From: Mangifera indica
Taxonomy: Eukaryota; Streptophyta; Magnoliopsida; Sapindales; Anacardiaceae
NCBI RefSeq assembly: GCF_011075055.1
Contig: NC_058156.1
Coordinates: forward strand, 2,294,001 to 2,358,000
Reading direction: 5' to 3'
DNA: 64,000 nucleotides
This document shows, piece by piece, positions 51,701-63,224 of this stretch. The translations under genes were made by a program, and so were the position numbers. Numbering within the stretch: position 1 is the stretch's first letter; each line of letters opens with the position of its first letter. Below the pieces are notes generated by a model. That model saw only the letters and a list, made by a program, of their open reading frames with translations, ran no database searches and was not told where the DNA came from.

Positions 51701-53389
51701 GTGATAGATAAAAAAGTCAATTTGTCAAGTCGACCTGGTACTATAGTGTGTCGAGCCCAACCCATGACTTTTCTAGGTCGGGTTGTGGGCCTAGACATAG
51801 GTAAGGTTAGATTTGGGTCGAGCCAAACTTGAACTCGACTTGATTTGTATATATAACAAAACTTGAGTTCGAGCTTGTGAAAGCCAAGCTCAAACTAGTC
51901 TTGAATTCAGTTCGACTAGTTTTAACCTCGAGTTTTTAACTATTTCGTTATTAAAACGACGTTGTTTTAATACATATTAGTCAAAACGATGTTGTTTTGT
52001 GTTAAAATTTTTAATTAAAAAATTTGGTGAATAGCTCAACCGAGCTTGTATACGGCTGACTCGTTTCAGATTCGTTCAAACTGGGCTCAAACTCAAACTC
52101 AAACTCGAACTGACTCAATTCAAATTTAGCCTGAAACACAGGCCCGTGGGTTGGCTTGGTCTGATCGATATTGTTCATATAATATTTAAAAAATAAAAAA
52201 TAAAAAATTATAATATTTAAAATCAATTTTTTTATTAAAATTACTAGATTGCCCATTTAAGGCCCACCCTTATATATATTAGGTCAGGGCTTGGGCTTAT
52301 ATATCCCATGAGTCGCCCAAGCTTGAAGACCTGTTACTATAGCGAGTTTAGCCTAACTTGAGCCATGGGCTTGATGGGTCGCACCGAACCCAGTTTAGCT
52401 CATGGACACCTCCAGTGATAGAGGTAATATAATTACTACCTCCACTTAAAACATAAAAATATTTTTAAAATATTTTGATTTTGTCATAATTTTTTTATTT
52501 ATTAATTTTTTTAGGACAAAACTCTCATTTTTAATTAATATAACAAATAAGGTAAAAATATTTTAGGATAATTATACCCAATAATTTTTAAGATATTTAA
52601 GTAAAATTATATCATAGTATTCTTTCATTAATATCAATAAAACACAATAATTATTTATATATACTAATTTTTATCAAATATACTAATATTTTATTTTTGG
52701 ACCTTAAAAATTAGTAAAATTGATAGAATATTAAAACTTCTAGACAGAAAATCTGGGTTTTGAGTCTTTACTATGCTTGAAAAATCTTAACTTATTCGAT
52801 ATAATGATTATAAACTCGATTACTATATTTTAACTTATTTAGTGTAGTGATTATGAATCTGATCACTACGACTCTAAAGTTATTTGGTATAGTAATTATA
52901 AGTCTGATCATTTCAACTCCAAAATTTATTTATTCAATCAAATAGATAAGGTTTGGGGTTAAATATATATATATTTGGCATTAAAAGATCATCCAAACTA
53001 TACATAGCCCCTTAGTGCACACCCCCCTTTTATATTAGATTCAAATGCTCACCTATAATATGCTTCTTACTTCCAATCTTGAAGGCAAACTTAAGGAAAC
53101 GTTACTTTGAGTTGGTTCCACGTTACTTGTTTCTGGGTCATCCAAAAAGCTAAAGCAGTACCGTTGAAGCAGAGTGAGTTTCAGCAATCAATTCGAGAGG
53201 GCCCTACTGCATAAATTACCAGCCAGTCTTATTGGGCACAGTAATTTTTATTTACTGTGAAAAAAGTTTATTACCTCTTACAGATGCATCTCTGAGAGTA
53301 GTTTGAATGTTAAACGAATCTTTATTAAGGAAGCCCAGGAGGCAGGCAGACTCCTTTGTTTGTTTGTTTTTTTAAATAAAGGAAAACGT
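51701..53389. other. Intergenic repeats
   Basis: No gene. About 51740-52400 is GAGTTCGAACTCG-type degenerate repeat. About 52695-52930 is an old relative of the SINE at 46826 (TTAGTAAAATTGATAGAATA, then TGGGTTTTGAGTCTTTACTA). The stretch 53040-53330 is less AT-rich but has no recognisable ORF. Confidence 0.45.
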
Positions 53390-53398
53390 TCATATTTA

Positions 53399-54266
53399 GG
53401 AAAAATGACTATGTCCCATCCAAATTTAAACTCAATTTCAAAGTCACATCCATGATAAATGAAAATCTAAACTCTCACCCATTATAAAATTATCGTCCAA
53501 ATTTTCAGTTAGAGGCAGAGGTAAGATCATCATTTTACCTATAAATGTTAAAACTTCAAAATTTTTATCATTTTCTCTCTTCAAGTTTTAAAAACTAACA
53601 CTTCAATCTATTCTTAAAGTTTGAAAAATTTAAATTTCACTCCTAGGGTTTACTTCGTTTTCTGACCACCATTGACGACTGACGTTTTTCACCGATCTCC
53701 TTTCTCCAGCTACAAAGGATGATGAAAAATGAACCTTCGTTGTCCAGATCTGGATGACGAAGCATCATCCAGATTTGAAAGAACAGACGAAAGATAATGT
53801 TTTGTTGTCCTTCGTCGTCGCATTTAGATGACACGACGAGCTTCATCATCTGGGTTGTGTGACGAAGAGAGACTGTCGTTGTACCAGGAGAAAGAGGAGG
53901 CCAGAGATGAAGTCGGAGACCACCAAAAGATGAAGTTGAAGAATGGGGTGAAATTACTGTTTTTAAAAGTTATGGGGGTGACTGAGTTTTGAAAAATATG
54001 AAAATCCAAAGTTTGGAGGTGAAAATATTATTTTTCAAAGTGTAAAAACTTTAGGTAAAGGTGAAATGTTAATTTCTAAAACTTAGGAAAGGGAAAAATA
54101 ATAAATTTTATAACTTTTAGTATATACAGTAAAATGACTATTTTACCCTTCTTTAACAGAAAAAATTAACAAAAATTTGGTCATACATAAGAGTTTGAGT
54201 TTTTCATCTTCCGTAGGTATGGGTTTAAGATTGGCTAAAATTTGGATGGGAAATAGTTATGTTCCC
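53399..54266. mobile_element. Non-autonomous Mutator-like element, copy 7, with 9-bp TSD
   Basis: 868 bp. Left end GGAAAAATGACTATGTCCCA, right end TGGGAAATAGTTATGTTCCC. Flanks TCATATTTA (53390-53398) and TTATATTTA (54267-54275) match at 8 of 9. Arms match inwards (AAACTCTCACCCAT and AAGAGTTTGAGTTT region; AATTTTTATCA and inverse). The centre holds CAGATCTGGATGACGAAGCA-type nested hairpins. No transposase. Confidence 0.8.
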
Positions 54267-54275
54267 TTATATTTA

Positions 54276-54994
54276 TTAGATGAACAAATCTAAAATATAA
54301 TAACTAAACCCATAATTATTACACCAGATAAATTAAAATTTTGTAAACATAACAAATTCAAACCTAAACCTTTACTTTAGATTCGAACTAAACTTATTTG
54401 AATTCAAAAACAAACTAAACTTAAATCAAACTAGTTCAAAACAAACTCAACTCAAGCTAGCTAATTCAAACTCAAATATGAGAGTTAAATATTTTTAAAC
54501 TTGAATTCAAACTTAAGTCTTAAAATGTTCAATTCATCAAACTTACAAAACCCAAAAATTCTAAATATAAACTTATTAAATCAATATCTTTTTGACTAAC
54601 AAATTTAAAAAATACACCATTTCATTGGTTTTTAGTTCAATTACTTTATCAGAACCAAATTCAATCTCGAACCGAACTCAAATTTGAGTCGAGATCAACG
54701 AGCTCCATCTTAACTCTACTCAAGTCAAACTAAGCTCAATCTTAAGCTAGGTTGAGTTTCACTTGAGTCAAATGAAGCCTTCCTCATACCCGGGATTTCA
54801 TTAAAATAATCAAATTTCATCTACCACAAAACGCACAGAAAGATTTCTTGAAGTATTTTTCTTTACATTTCTGACATAATTTCACTATCAATCTCAGCTT
54901 TTTTTTCAAAGATATAACAAAATTAATCTTCTACTTGCGGTTGCGGTAAACTACTGATTTGTATGGACAATAAACGGCCAATCTTTGTCACTCA
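54276..54994. other. Degenerate repeats and probable 3' UTR of the response regulator
   Basis: About 54310-54780 is GAGTTTGAAC-type degenerate repeat sequence. The last ~170 bp before the stop at 54995 are probably the 3' UTR of the minus-strand gene. Confidence 0.4.
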
Positions 54995-56683
54995 TCAGTC
55001 TCTGCTAAGGAATTTCGACCGCTTGACCGGTGACAACAGAGAAGACAGTGGAAGCTCTGCCGGACTACATGGTGATGACAGAGACGACGATGGTTCGGAA
55101 GTCGATGCATCATCGGCAGGAGGCTGTGAGTATGATAGTGAAGTTGGAGAGGAGGAGGAGGAGGATGAGGGCTTATCATCATCCTCTTCCCTCTGCTTCG
55201 TTGGAGAGGAGGAGGAGGAGGATGAGAGCTTATCATCATCCTCTTCCCTCTGCTTCGTTGGAGAGGAGGAGGATGAGAGCTTATCATCATCCTCTTCCCT
55301 CTGCTTCGTTGGAAAGGAGGAGGAGGATGAGGGCTTATCATCATCCTCCTCCCTCTGCTTCCTCTTCTGATGTCTTCTCTTAGAATTTTCCTCCAATTCC
55401 CCTTTAATTATAAATTCTTTTAGCCTTCTAACATCTGATAGTTTTACAGGCTTCACTATGTACTCCTCAGCCCCTTCTTCCAAGCACCTGATTTACAGTA
55501 AAACAAAGGAAAGTTGTTCATAAGATTGCTGTAAAAACATTGTTTCAGAAACAATATCTTCAAACTGATTTTTTGGGTATTTAATTCTGAAACAAGATTA
55601 TGAATATGATTAACATATAATAAACAAGATTTTGATTCTAAACATTCAAAATTTTGCCTTCAAAATATTAAGATTCGAATCCTTCCCTCAATTCTAAATT
55701 AGACAGTGGTTCCAACCAACACCAAAACACCATGTGCAGGCTTTTATAATAAGTGTAAAAGAACCCACAAGATATTATGAGTCTAAAACCAGGCTGGAAA
55801 TTCTGATTAATTGAACAGATTTAAGATCAGAATAATTTCATAGGCAGATGATGTTCAATACAAATCAAATAATGGCTAACTATTGAATCATGTCAGAAGA
55901 TCCCCTGGATTTTTCTGGGTCCATGATTGATTTGCAATCAAAATGCATTCACAAATTTGTTGTCTCTGTAAGAAATTTTCAAATGAAAGGGGATTATACC
56001 TGTCAATACGAGTGAGTATGTTCTCAGATGACATTATCACAACTGGGATTTCTCTGAAAGCTGATGATTCCTGCTCAAATGTACAGTAAATGACAGATCA
56101 GTATAGAAGGTTTTGAAATAAATCTTGGCATAAAAATGCAGTGGCCTTGTAAAATGCCTGGTGAAAGAAGAGGAAAAGGCCTAAAGGGCTCACTTTGATC
56201 TTTTTGAGCAGTTCATAGCCAGTCATCCCAGGCATGGAGTAGTCTGTCATTATAAGATTCACTTTCAGAGCCTGGATCCAAAGCCATCAATCAACAAAAT
56301 ATCATTAGGAAGAACCAAAAAATAAAAACTTTTGTACTGTTCCATTTTCTCATCAACCAAGCACAAAAAGTAGCAATTTGAAGACATATTAGCTTACATC
56401 AAAATCAACAGAGCTCTTCCTTCCATCCAATCCCAGATATTGCAGAGCTCTTATTCCACTTTCCACGGTCGTCACTGCAAGAGTCCAAGTTCAATCAGCT
56501 TCTTCAAAGCATTTTTCATCTTTCACCACCCATAAAACCAAATAAACAAAAACACATACCTTTACAAGCCGACACCTTGAGCAATCGTTCAATCACCTTA
56601 CGATCAACATAACTGTCATCAACAGCAAGGACATGCAACTCCTCATCAGACGGTGTACCGTAAGCCTCTCTAGCCGTTGCCAT
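54995..56683 (-). CDS. Type-A cytokinin response regulator with expanded C-terminus (280 aa)
   Basis: Five exons on the minus strand: 56683-56560, 56474-56398, 56271-56194, 56070-56000 and 55487-54995. GT-AG borders and phases agree and give 280 residues. The receiver domain (about 15-150) has the acidic pair D22-D23, phospho-acceptor D77 ([14 protein letters not shown]), the S107/S108 switch position (VVIMSSEN) and K129 (IVKPVK). There is no output DNA-binding domain, so it is a type-A regulator, a phosphorelay target and negative feedback element in cytokinin signalling. Wording is closest to the Arabidopsis ARR5/6/7/15 group. The C-terminus is unusual: a basic [10 protein letters not shown] stretch then four copies of a unit like [17 protein letters not shown], then Ser/Pro-rich sequence. 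Usual length in that group is ~180-210 aa, so most of the excess is this repeat. Confidence 0.93.
55146..55362. repeat. Coding minisatellite in the response regulator gene
   Basis: Four tandem units of about 50-60 bp, each with CTTATCATCATCCTC and TCCCTCTGCTTC blocks, varying in the number of GAG triplets. All length differences are multiples of three, so the reading frame is kept. Confidence 0.85.
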
Positions 56684-58741
56684 TTCCAATCCTCAAATCC
56701 AAAAAGAATCTCCTTATGCAGGAGCCGTTGGTGGGTTTTCTTTAAAAACTTGTCAATGTTCAAAGAAAGAACATAACAAGAGACCCTGCACCTTGTGCTT
56801 TAACTTTATAAATAAGGCAAGCAAGGAAGGGAGGGAAGGAGAAAGAGAAGGAAAGAGATAAAAAAGCAAGAGATTCTGAGGATCCAAATATCGTAAGATC
56901 TTTAGCAAATCTTTCTTTTTAAGAAGTAGCAGTTGGGATGAGCATTGTTTAGCCACTTGTTATTATTTGTCGTGTCAAATTACTAAATTTTCTCGGGAAA
57001 TATTTGTAGGACCAACCTGTGTCAGGGAGAAGACAAAACGTATATATTATAGCCTGTGTGCTGAGTCGAGGATTTTGACTCCTGGGCTCTTCTTAGATTT
57101 CCTCAAGATCTCAACTTTCTCCACTCGTCTTCACTTTGACCGGCATTCTGTGACCCACACAGCAGATAAACCTCCCTCCACCTCCACTCTCTTCTTCAAT
57201 CATCAAAGTTAATCAGGATTTTATTATATTCTATATATATAATGAATAAATCTAGAATTTCAAAACCTCATTGTTATTATCCATTAATCTGAATTTACAT
57301 CTGATATGCTCAGATTAATTTTCATTTATCCCAAAATCAAAATATTAATAATGATAATACAATTTTAAAAATAACTATTTTTCATCCATGGGTGTTTGGG
57401 TCCACCTCATCAAATATTAAAAATTTATATTTTATAATTAACATTAAAATATTAGATAATTTGGTTTAAGATAAATAAATATTACAGTAATATTTTATTA
57501 TTTATAGTAATATAATAAATAAAAATAATAATATATATATATATTTTATACATAATTTGAATATATAAATGATACATTATTATATAATTATATATTATTT
57601 TATCTTTAATTTAAAATTATCTAATCATATAATGATACATTATTTATGTATTTAAATTATATATAAAAAATATATATGTATGGTTTTATTAAACGAATAA
57701 TATATGAAGTAATCTGATTTATACCTTTTTTATTTTTAATCAATATAATAAAAAAATAAAAAATTTTAAAATAATTATATCAATAATTTTAAGATATATA
57801 AGTAAAATAATCTTTTAATAATATTTAAAATTATATCTAATTAAATATAATAATTATTTTTATTTATAATTTTTATTAAATATAATAATAATTTAAATAA
57901 TTTATTTTATATTATTTTTTATTTTTTATAATAAAATATTACCCAATCCATTCCTACTAAAGTAAAGCAACCAGATATCTTACCGAAGATATCACTTTTT
58001 TCTATTTTTTCTAATTACTAACAATAAATCTGAAATATTAAAGGCATACAAAATAATCTAATAATCAAAATTCTGAAAAATTGATTTAAATATCAATTTA
58101 AAAATATAAAAAAATTAATTTTTTAATTTAATTATCGATTTATCTAATTTTTAAAATCAAATAATCGAATTAAATTGATTTTAAAAAAATTAGAAAAAAT
58201 AAAAAATATGATAATTTTTTAACATTCTATTCGAAAACCAATTAATTGATATTTTTAAAGTTTTTAAAATCAATTAATCTGTAAATTAATTCAATTTTAA
58301 TTCATAATTTTTTTGAATTAAAAATTTAATTCCATTCAAAAAAAAAAAAAAGCCTTAATCACCCTGCATAATATGAACAGCCTGAAATAACTTTGAACAT
58401 AAAGTAGAACTTTCGCAGCGAAAACGAGAAAAAGAAACACGGTTTGACCAAAGGTCAAGAGCCAGATGTCAAATATATTAATAAGAAACGTGGCATTATG
58501 AAAATTAGGTGAAAACGGTAAGAGTGGGCCGCAACGGCGGCGGCAAAAGGGAAAAGCGGCCCTCGGATTGGCTGTGACTGTGAATAGATAATAATTTAAT
58601 TGATTGAAGTGGGTTGGGTTCTTTCTTTGATTCTTCAGATCTTGATTGCTCACTCTCATGATCTGCCTTTTGGGTTTAAAATTTTGGAGAGAATACGAAT
58701 CTCTGATGGAGTGTAAAAGGGAAGAGATTTTGCTGTCCATC
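56684..58741. other. Promoter side of the response regulator, then AT-rich DNA
   Basis: The 5' UTR and promoter of the minus-strand gene lie from 56684 to about 57200; GGAAGGGAGGGAAGGAGAAA purine tract near 56822. About 57500-57695 holds a palindromic MITE-like copy. From 57700 to 58320 the DNA is AT-rich with no signal. 58480-58741 is GC-richer and looks like a plant 5' UTR/promoter. Confidence 0.4.
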
Positions 58742-58742
58742 C

Positions 58743-58800
58743 ATGGTGAATCCTCCTGAGGTGACCACTCAGAAGCCCCTTTACAAGGAGTTTCGATTTT
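58743..58800 (+). other. Possible orphan first coding exon
   Basis: ATG in a good context (ccATGG) opens VNPPEVTTQKPLYKEFRF, followed by GTGATT as a possible donor near 58801. A GC-rich leader precedes it. No downstream exon was found before tandem repeats begin at 58840. I do not recognise the peptide. Confidence 0.25.
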
Positions 58801-58839
58801 GGTGATTCATTTTTCTTATTTTTTTAACCTAAATTGGAC

Positions 58840-59658
58840 CACCAACCCAACTGGGATCTCCCTAATATCAACATTGGTTCTGAAGAATTAGTTTGAATTT
58901 AAAAAAAAAAAAAGGACTATAAAGTGTATAAAGTTAAGAATTCTTTTAATAATATTTTAAAATTAATATTTTTATTTATACAATATAATAATTATATAAT
59001 CCATGATTAAATTAAAATTTTATCTATTTGCTAGAAAAAAAAAAATATATATATACATAGGAAATTGCTTGCCTTGCCACATTAGGGATAACTCAGAGTC
59101 TTCTAAATATAAACATTGGGTCTAAAAAACAGTTTGAATAGTTAAAAAAAATAATTTATAAACCCATATATAAGGTAATATAAATTTGGTTTTTCTGATA
59201 ATATTTTAAGATTAAATTTTAATTTATTTAATTAGTGATTATAAAATCACTAATTAAATCTAAAATTTTATCTGTTCAAAAAGATTAATTCAATCATGAA
59301 AAATAATCAAATTTAAATAAAATTTTTTGTTTAAAAAAATAAATAAATAAATAAACATTGGGAATTGCTTGGCTTGCCACATTAGGGATGACAATGCCTT
59401 GTACCACCAACCCAACTAGAATCTCCCAAATGTAAACATTGGGTCTAAAAAATAGTTTGAATGGTAAATTTTTTTTTTTTTTATAAATTTATATATAAAA
59501 ATATATAAAGTCAACTCCTCTAACAATATTTTAATATCAAATATTAACTTATCTAAGTAGTGATTATAGAATTAGCCATTAAATGTAAAATTTTATTGAT
59601 TCAATATGATTAATTCGATCATAAAAAATAATTTAATTCAGATGAGATTTTTTTGTTA

Positions 59659-59697
<39 letters not shown>

Positions 59698-59757
59698 CCA
59701 TTGGGAATTGCTTGTCTTGCAACATTAGGGATGATAGTATCTTGTACCATAAACAAT
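58840..59757. repeat. Three tandem copies of a ~300-bp unit
   Basis: Each unit contains CCAACCCAACT or its decayed form, ATAAACATTGGGTCTAAAAA, TATTTTAAnATTAA, and TTGCTTGCCTTGCCACATTA shortened variants near 59065, 59370 and 59715. Internal poly-T/poly-A and a (TAA)n tract (59655-59694) vary between copies. Confidence 0.7.
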
Positions 59758-60559
59758 GTAACAAATCTCAAAATTCAAATCGCATATTACTAAAAATGCC
59801 TTCACGAATTGTATCCCACTTTTAATTATAAAAATATTAATTAGATTTTGCTATCCATAATGCAATATAGCTGTCGCTCATATTGCCCATTGCTTGTGGC
59901 AAATCCACAGCTTATGCCCAACCCATGCTCTGAGAGCTTGGATCTAAAGAATATTATAAGAAACTTCTCTTATATGGAAATTTCCGACCAACATAACATT
60001 TTTCCTGGAAACTTCTCTTTGTTCGAATTGATACAAACAATTATGCTTTGTAAATAGCTATAGTAACTGCAGTTAAAAACATCTTTAATTTATTCACCTA
60101 TACCTAGAAATGTGGATATATTTTTTACTCTGCATCAACAAGAAGAATCTCATCAGATGGAGCATCTCCTGGACATCAAAGAGATAATTTTTCTATTATT
60201 TCTTTACCCAGAAGGTAAATTTTACTCATATTCTATTTTTTGAATGTAACTTCTTCTCTGGCTTTGACACCCCCAACAATCTGCTCTCCTTTATCTAGGG
60301 TTGCTTAATGGTTCCTCACAAAAAAAAAAAAAAAAATTGTTCCGGTTGTATACACCTGAAACGTAGGCCATGTTCACTCGAACATTTTGCTCGATGATGT
60401 CTCCCATATATATAGCAAGTTGGGGTATCATTCATTCTCTGATTCTTGTTGTTCGTGTTCTTGTATTGGAAATGTCTCTTGCCCTTGTCTAAATTGTTTG
60501 TGGTATGTGGTTCAACCTTTTACCATGAATTGCTTGATACCAATATAAATTTCTCCATC
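59758..60559. other. Intergenic DNA, nothing assigned
   Basis: No convincing gene. A 17-A run near 60320-60336 has no readable target-site duplication. Much of this may belong to the flank or leader of the gag-bearing element to the right. Confidence 0.3.
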
Positions 60560-60905
60560 CTGTCTTAGGTTGTACTTGTCATTCCCAAAGCATATCTCAC
60601 CAAAGCGTTGAATATGGTGGCATATTCTTTCATTAAGTTATTCCCTTGTTACATATTTATGAACTTTTCTGCCCTCAGGTATGTCATGTATGTTGTCTTG
60701 TACTCCCCATCGGACAGTCTCTTGAACTCAATCCAAGTCATCTTTGCCACCTCATAAGTCTCAATGATCGTCATCCACTGGACATTGACATCACCCTTGA
60801 GAAGGTAGTTGGATATCAGACCTTCTCTGAATTTGTCATATAGAAGAGGGACATAACAGTTTCTAATATGTCGAGCCACTCCCCGACTACTGTTAAATCA
60901 CTAGG
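60560..60905 (-). mobile_element. Decayed Gypsy-type gag fragment
   Basis: Minus strand. One frame gives TVVGEWLDILETVMSLFY and NSEKV, then a shift near 60818 moves to YLLKGDVNVQWMTIIETYE and MTWIEFKRLSDGEYKTTYM, then after a stop KEYATIFNALVRYA. This is the conserved retrotransposon gag block (WLxxxE, WxxFKxxF-like, EYAxxFxxLxRY) of plant Ty3/Gypsy elements. Frameshift and stops show it is dead. Confidence 0.75.
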
Positions 60906-61654
60906 GCTTGAAAATCTAAAGGGTTGGTGCATACTAGACAAATAATAAACCCAACGTAACTGAGTTTGGCCGATAACTAGTGCCATCTCTCACTCTCCGG
61001 GCATCCCCTTTCGTACTACATTTATCAATGGTGTTACCCAACACATTTAAACTGTCTGGAGTGCCACTTTACTGTATTAATACCTCTTGAACTATATTTT
61101 TGGTATCGGTGGCATTTAGACCTTACTGCAAGGCTAGGGTAATTGTACCTAGATCTTGCGTCTCTAGTAGGTTAGTTGTCAGAGCATTTCTATTTAACCT
61201 CTTGGATTTTCTCATTTTAGTCCTATAAAACCCATATTCATTGTCTAATAAACATAACTTGCAAGTATAATTAAACTTTTACATACATTGGTAACCATGC
61301 GAGAGTGACCAATGTTGTATAAGAGACTTCAATAACTGAAAACTACAATAATCTATGTAAAGAATATTGGGGTCATCCATATCTTGCCTATATTTATATA
61401 GATTTTCAAATCAGATAATTGTTAGAATGATTATTAGACCTTAGTAAACAGTATTTCATCACTTAAAATTGATTTGACGTGATGTGTTCTTTGATTTATC
61501 CCTTTGACACGATATAAATGGGCGTGCACTTTCATGCATGATCGCTTAATAGTTTATTTTTATAAACTTTATTACTTAACTATTTTTCAAACTTACACTT
61601 AATCTCAATAACTTAAACTTAATATGAAAGACATAAATGATCTTGCTACGTATT
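60906..61654. other. Unassigned DNA between two retrotransposon fragments
   Basis: No intact gene. Low similarity to coding sequence in short stretches suggests it may be decayed retroelement sequence, but no LTR or primer-binding site could be fixed. Confidence 0.3.
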
Positions 61655-62800
61655 TGTAGGTATTACATAACCTAGAAGAAGAAATCTACATGAAGCCTCC
61701 ACATGGTTATAAACACTTTTCTAATAAAGTTTGTCATTTTTAAAGGCTCTCTTCATATTGAAACAATCACCATGAGCTTGGTTTGCAAAGTTCAACAATA
61801 TTGTTACACAATATGGTTTTATTTTATGTCTATATGACTCTGTTTTCTTTATAAAACAGACTGATCAAAGTGTCATCATTCTTCTTCTTTATGTTGATAA
61901 TATGATTATTATTGGAGGCAATATTGTAGGTATATCCAATCTTAAATATTTTTATGCCCAATTTGAGATGAAAGATTTCGACTCTTTTATTTACTTCTTA
62001 GGACTTGGTATTACATCTTACTCAAATGACTATTTCCTCTCCCAAGTTAAGAATGCTTTAGATCTCTCTTGTACTCCTACATTAGATGGTGGTATGTTTT
62101 CTACTCCACTAGATCTAAACATCAAGCTTAAAAAACTAGATGGAGAACCTTTTCTTGATCCCACATTGTATCATCAACTTGTTGATAGTCTAGCCAATTT
62201 GACAATCATTCAACTTGACCTTTCTTTTGTTGTCAGCCTAGTTAGTCAATTCATGTATATTCCACACATTGCTCATTATTTATTGTACTTTGAATCTTTT
62301 AATATGTTTGAGCTACAATATGTTATGGCCTTGAATTTTCATCAACATTTTCTTTTCATTTGTGTGTTTATTCTATGTTAATTGGGTTGGGGACCGTACT
62401 AAGCATAATTCTACTATTGATTATTGCAATTTTTTTGGAGATTCACTGATCTTCTAGTGTATTAGAAAGCAAAAGGTTGCTTCTTGCTCTAGTTTTGAAT
62501 CAAATTACAAAGCTCTCACTAACACCACTTTTGAATTCATATGCCAACTTTTGAACTCGTATGCTCGTGAGGTTTCACACGATGGTAGTGCTTCACTTTA
62601 TTGCAACAAAAGAGTGTCATAGGCATTGCTCAGAATAATGTCATCCATGAACATACCAAACACATTGAAATTGATTGTCACTACATTTGTAATCATATTT
62701 GAAAGAGTACTTTACATCTTAAGATTTGGATCACTAGATTAGATTGCTAACATTTTAATGGTCTTTCCAAAATGCACGATTTTGTCACCTTATTTCCAAA
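61655..62800 (+). mobile_element. Decayed Copia-type reverse transcriptase/RNase H region
   Basis: Plus strand. In order: LHNLEEEIYMKPPHGY (RT), a catalytic box reading YVDN where family members have YVDD (61890-61901), FEMKDFDSFIYFLGLGI, YHQLVDSLANLT, then RNase H pieces (DRTKHNSTIDYCNFFGDSLI, SSFESNYKALTNTTFEFI) and HTKHIEIDCHYI. Frame changes and stops (including TAG in the RNase H part) break it. No LTRs are seen in the window. Confidence 0.85.
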
Positions 62801-63224
62801 CTCAATCTAGTTTCCATACTACCATTTCCAGTTTGAGGAGGATTAGTAAAGCTATAATTGTTAATTTGTTAATCTAATTTCCTTGTACACATTAGCTCAT
62901 TGAGTCTCCTTGTTTGCATTATTTCATTTTCGTACATAGATTATACTCTTCATTATATATTCACATAACACATTACAATTGATATATACACAATATACCA
63001 TTTTCTTTCAGTAATATTTGTCTATCCTTCTTACAAAAACAAACAAATACATATAAAAATAGTACATCAATGTTTTCTGCAGCACAGATTGCCAATATAT
63101 GCTTGTCACTGTAACCAAACACATCTCAAGCGTTTCACAGTTAAATAATACCTCAAAACTGTGAACCAGAAGAGTCCCAGCTACTGCATAGGATTTTTAA
63201 CTTGCACGTGTGATAGCTAAAAAA
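62801..63224. other. Retroelement tail and 3' UTR of APC8
   Basis: The first part may be the end of the Copia remnant. From ~63060 it is probably the 3' UTR of the minus-strand APC8 gene. Confidence 0.4.

Noticed and set aside
54963..55383. Plus-strand ORFs with repeated Ser-rich or Arg-rich units
   Set aside because: Shadows of the response regulator's repeat exon, which is in frame with the receiver domain on the minus strand.
58336..58740. 134-codon minus-strand ORF
   Set aside because: No recognisable domain, ends in a poly-Phe stretch from a poly-A run, and overlaps a likely plus-strand leader.
60515..60545. Possible retrotransposon primer-binding site (TTGGTATCAAGCAATTC on the minus strand)
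   Set aside because: It lies downstream of the gag fragment in gag orientation, so it is not that element's own site, and no LTR edge could be read next to it.
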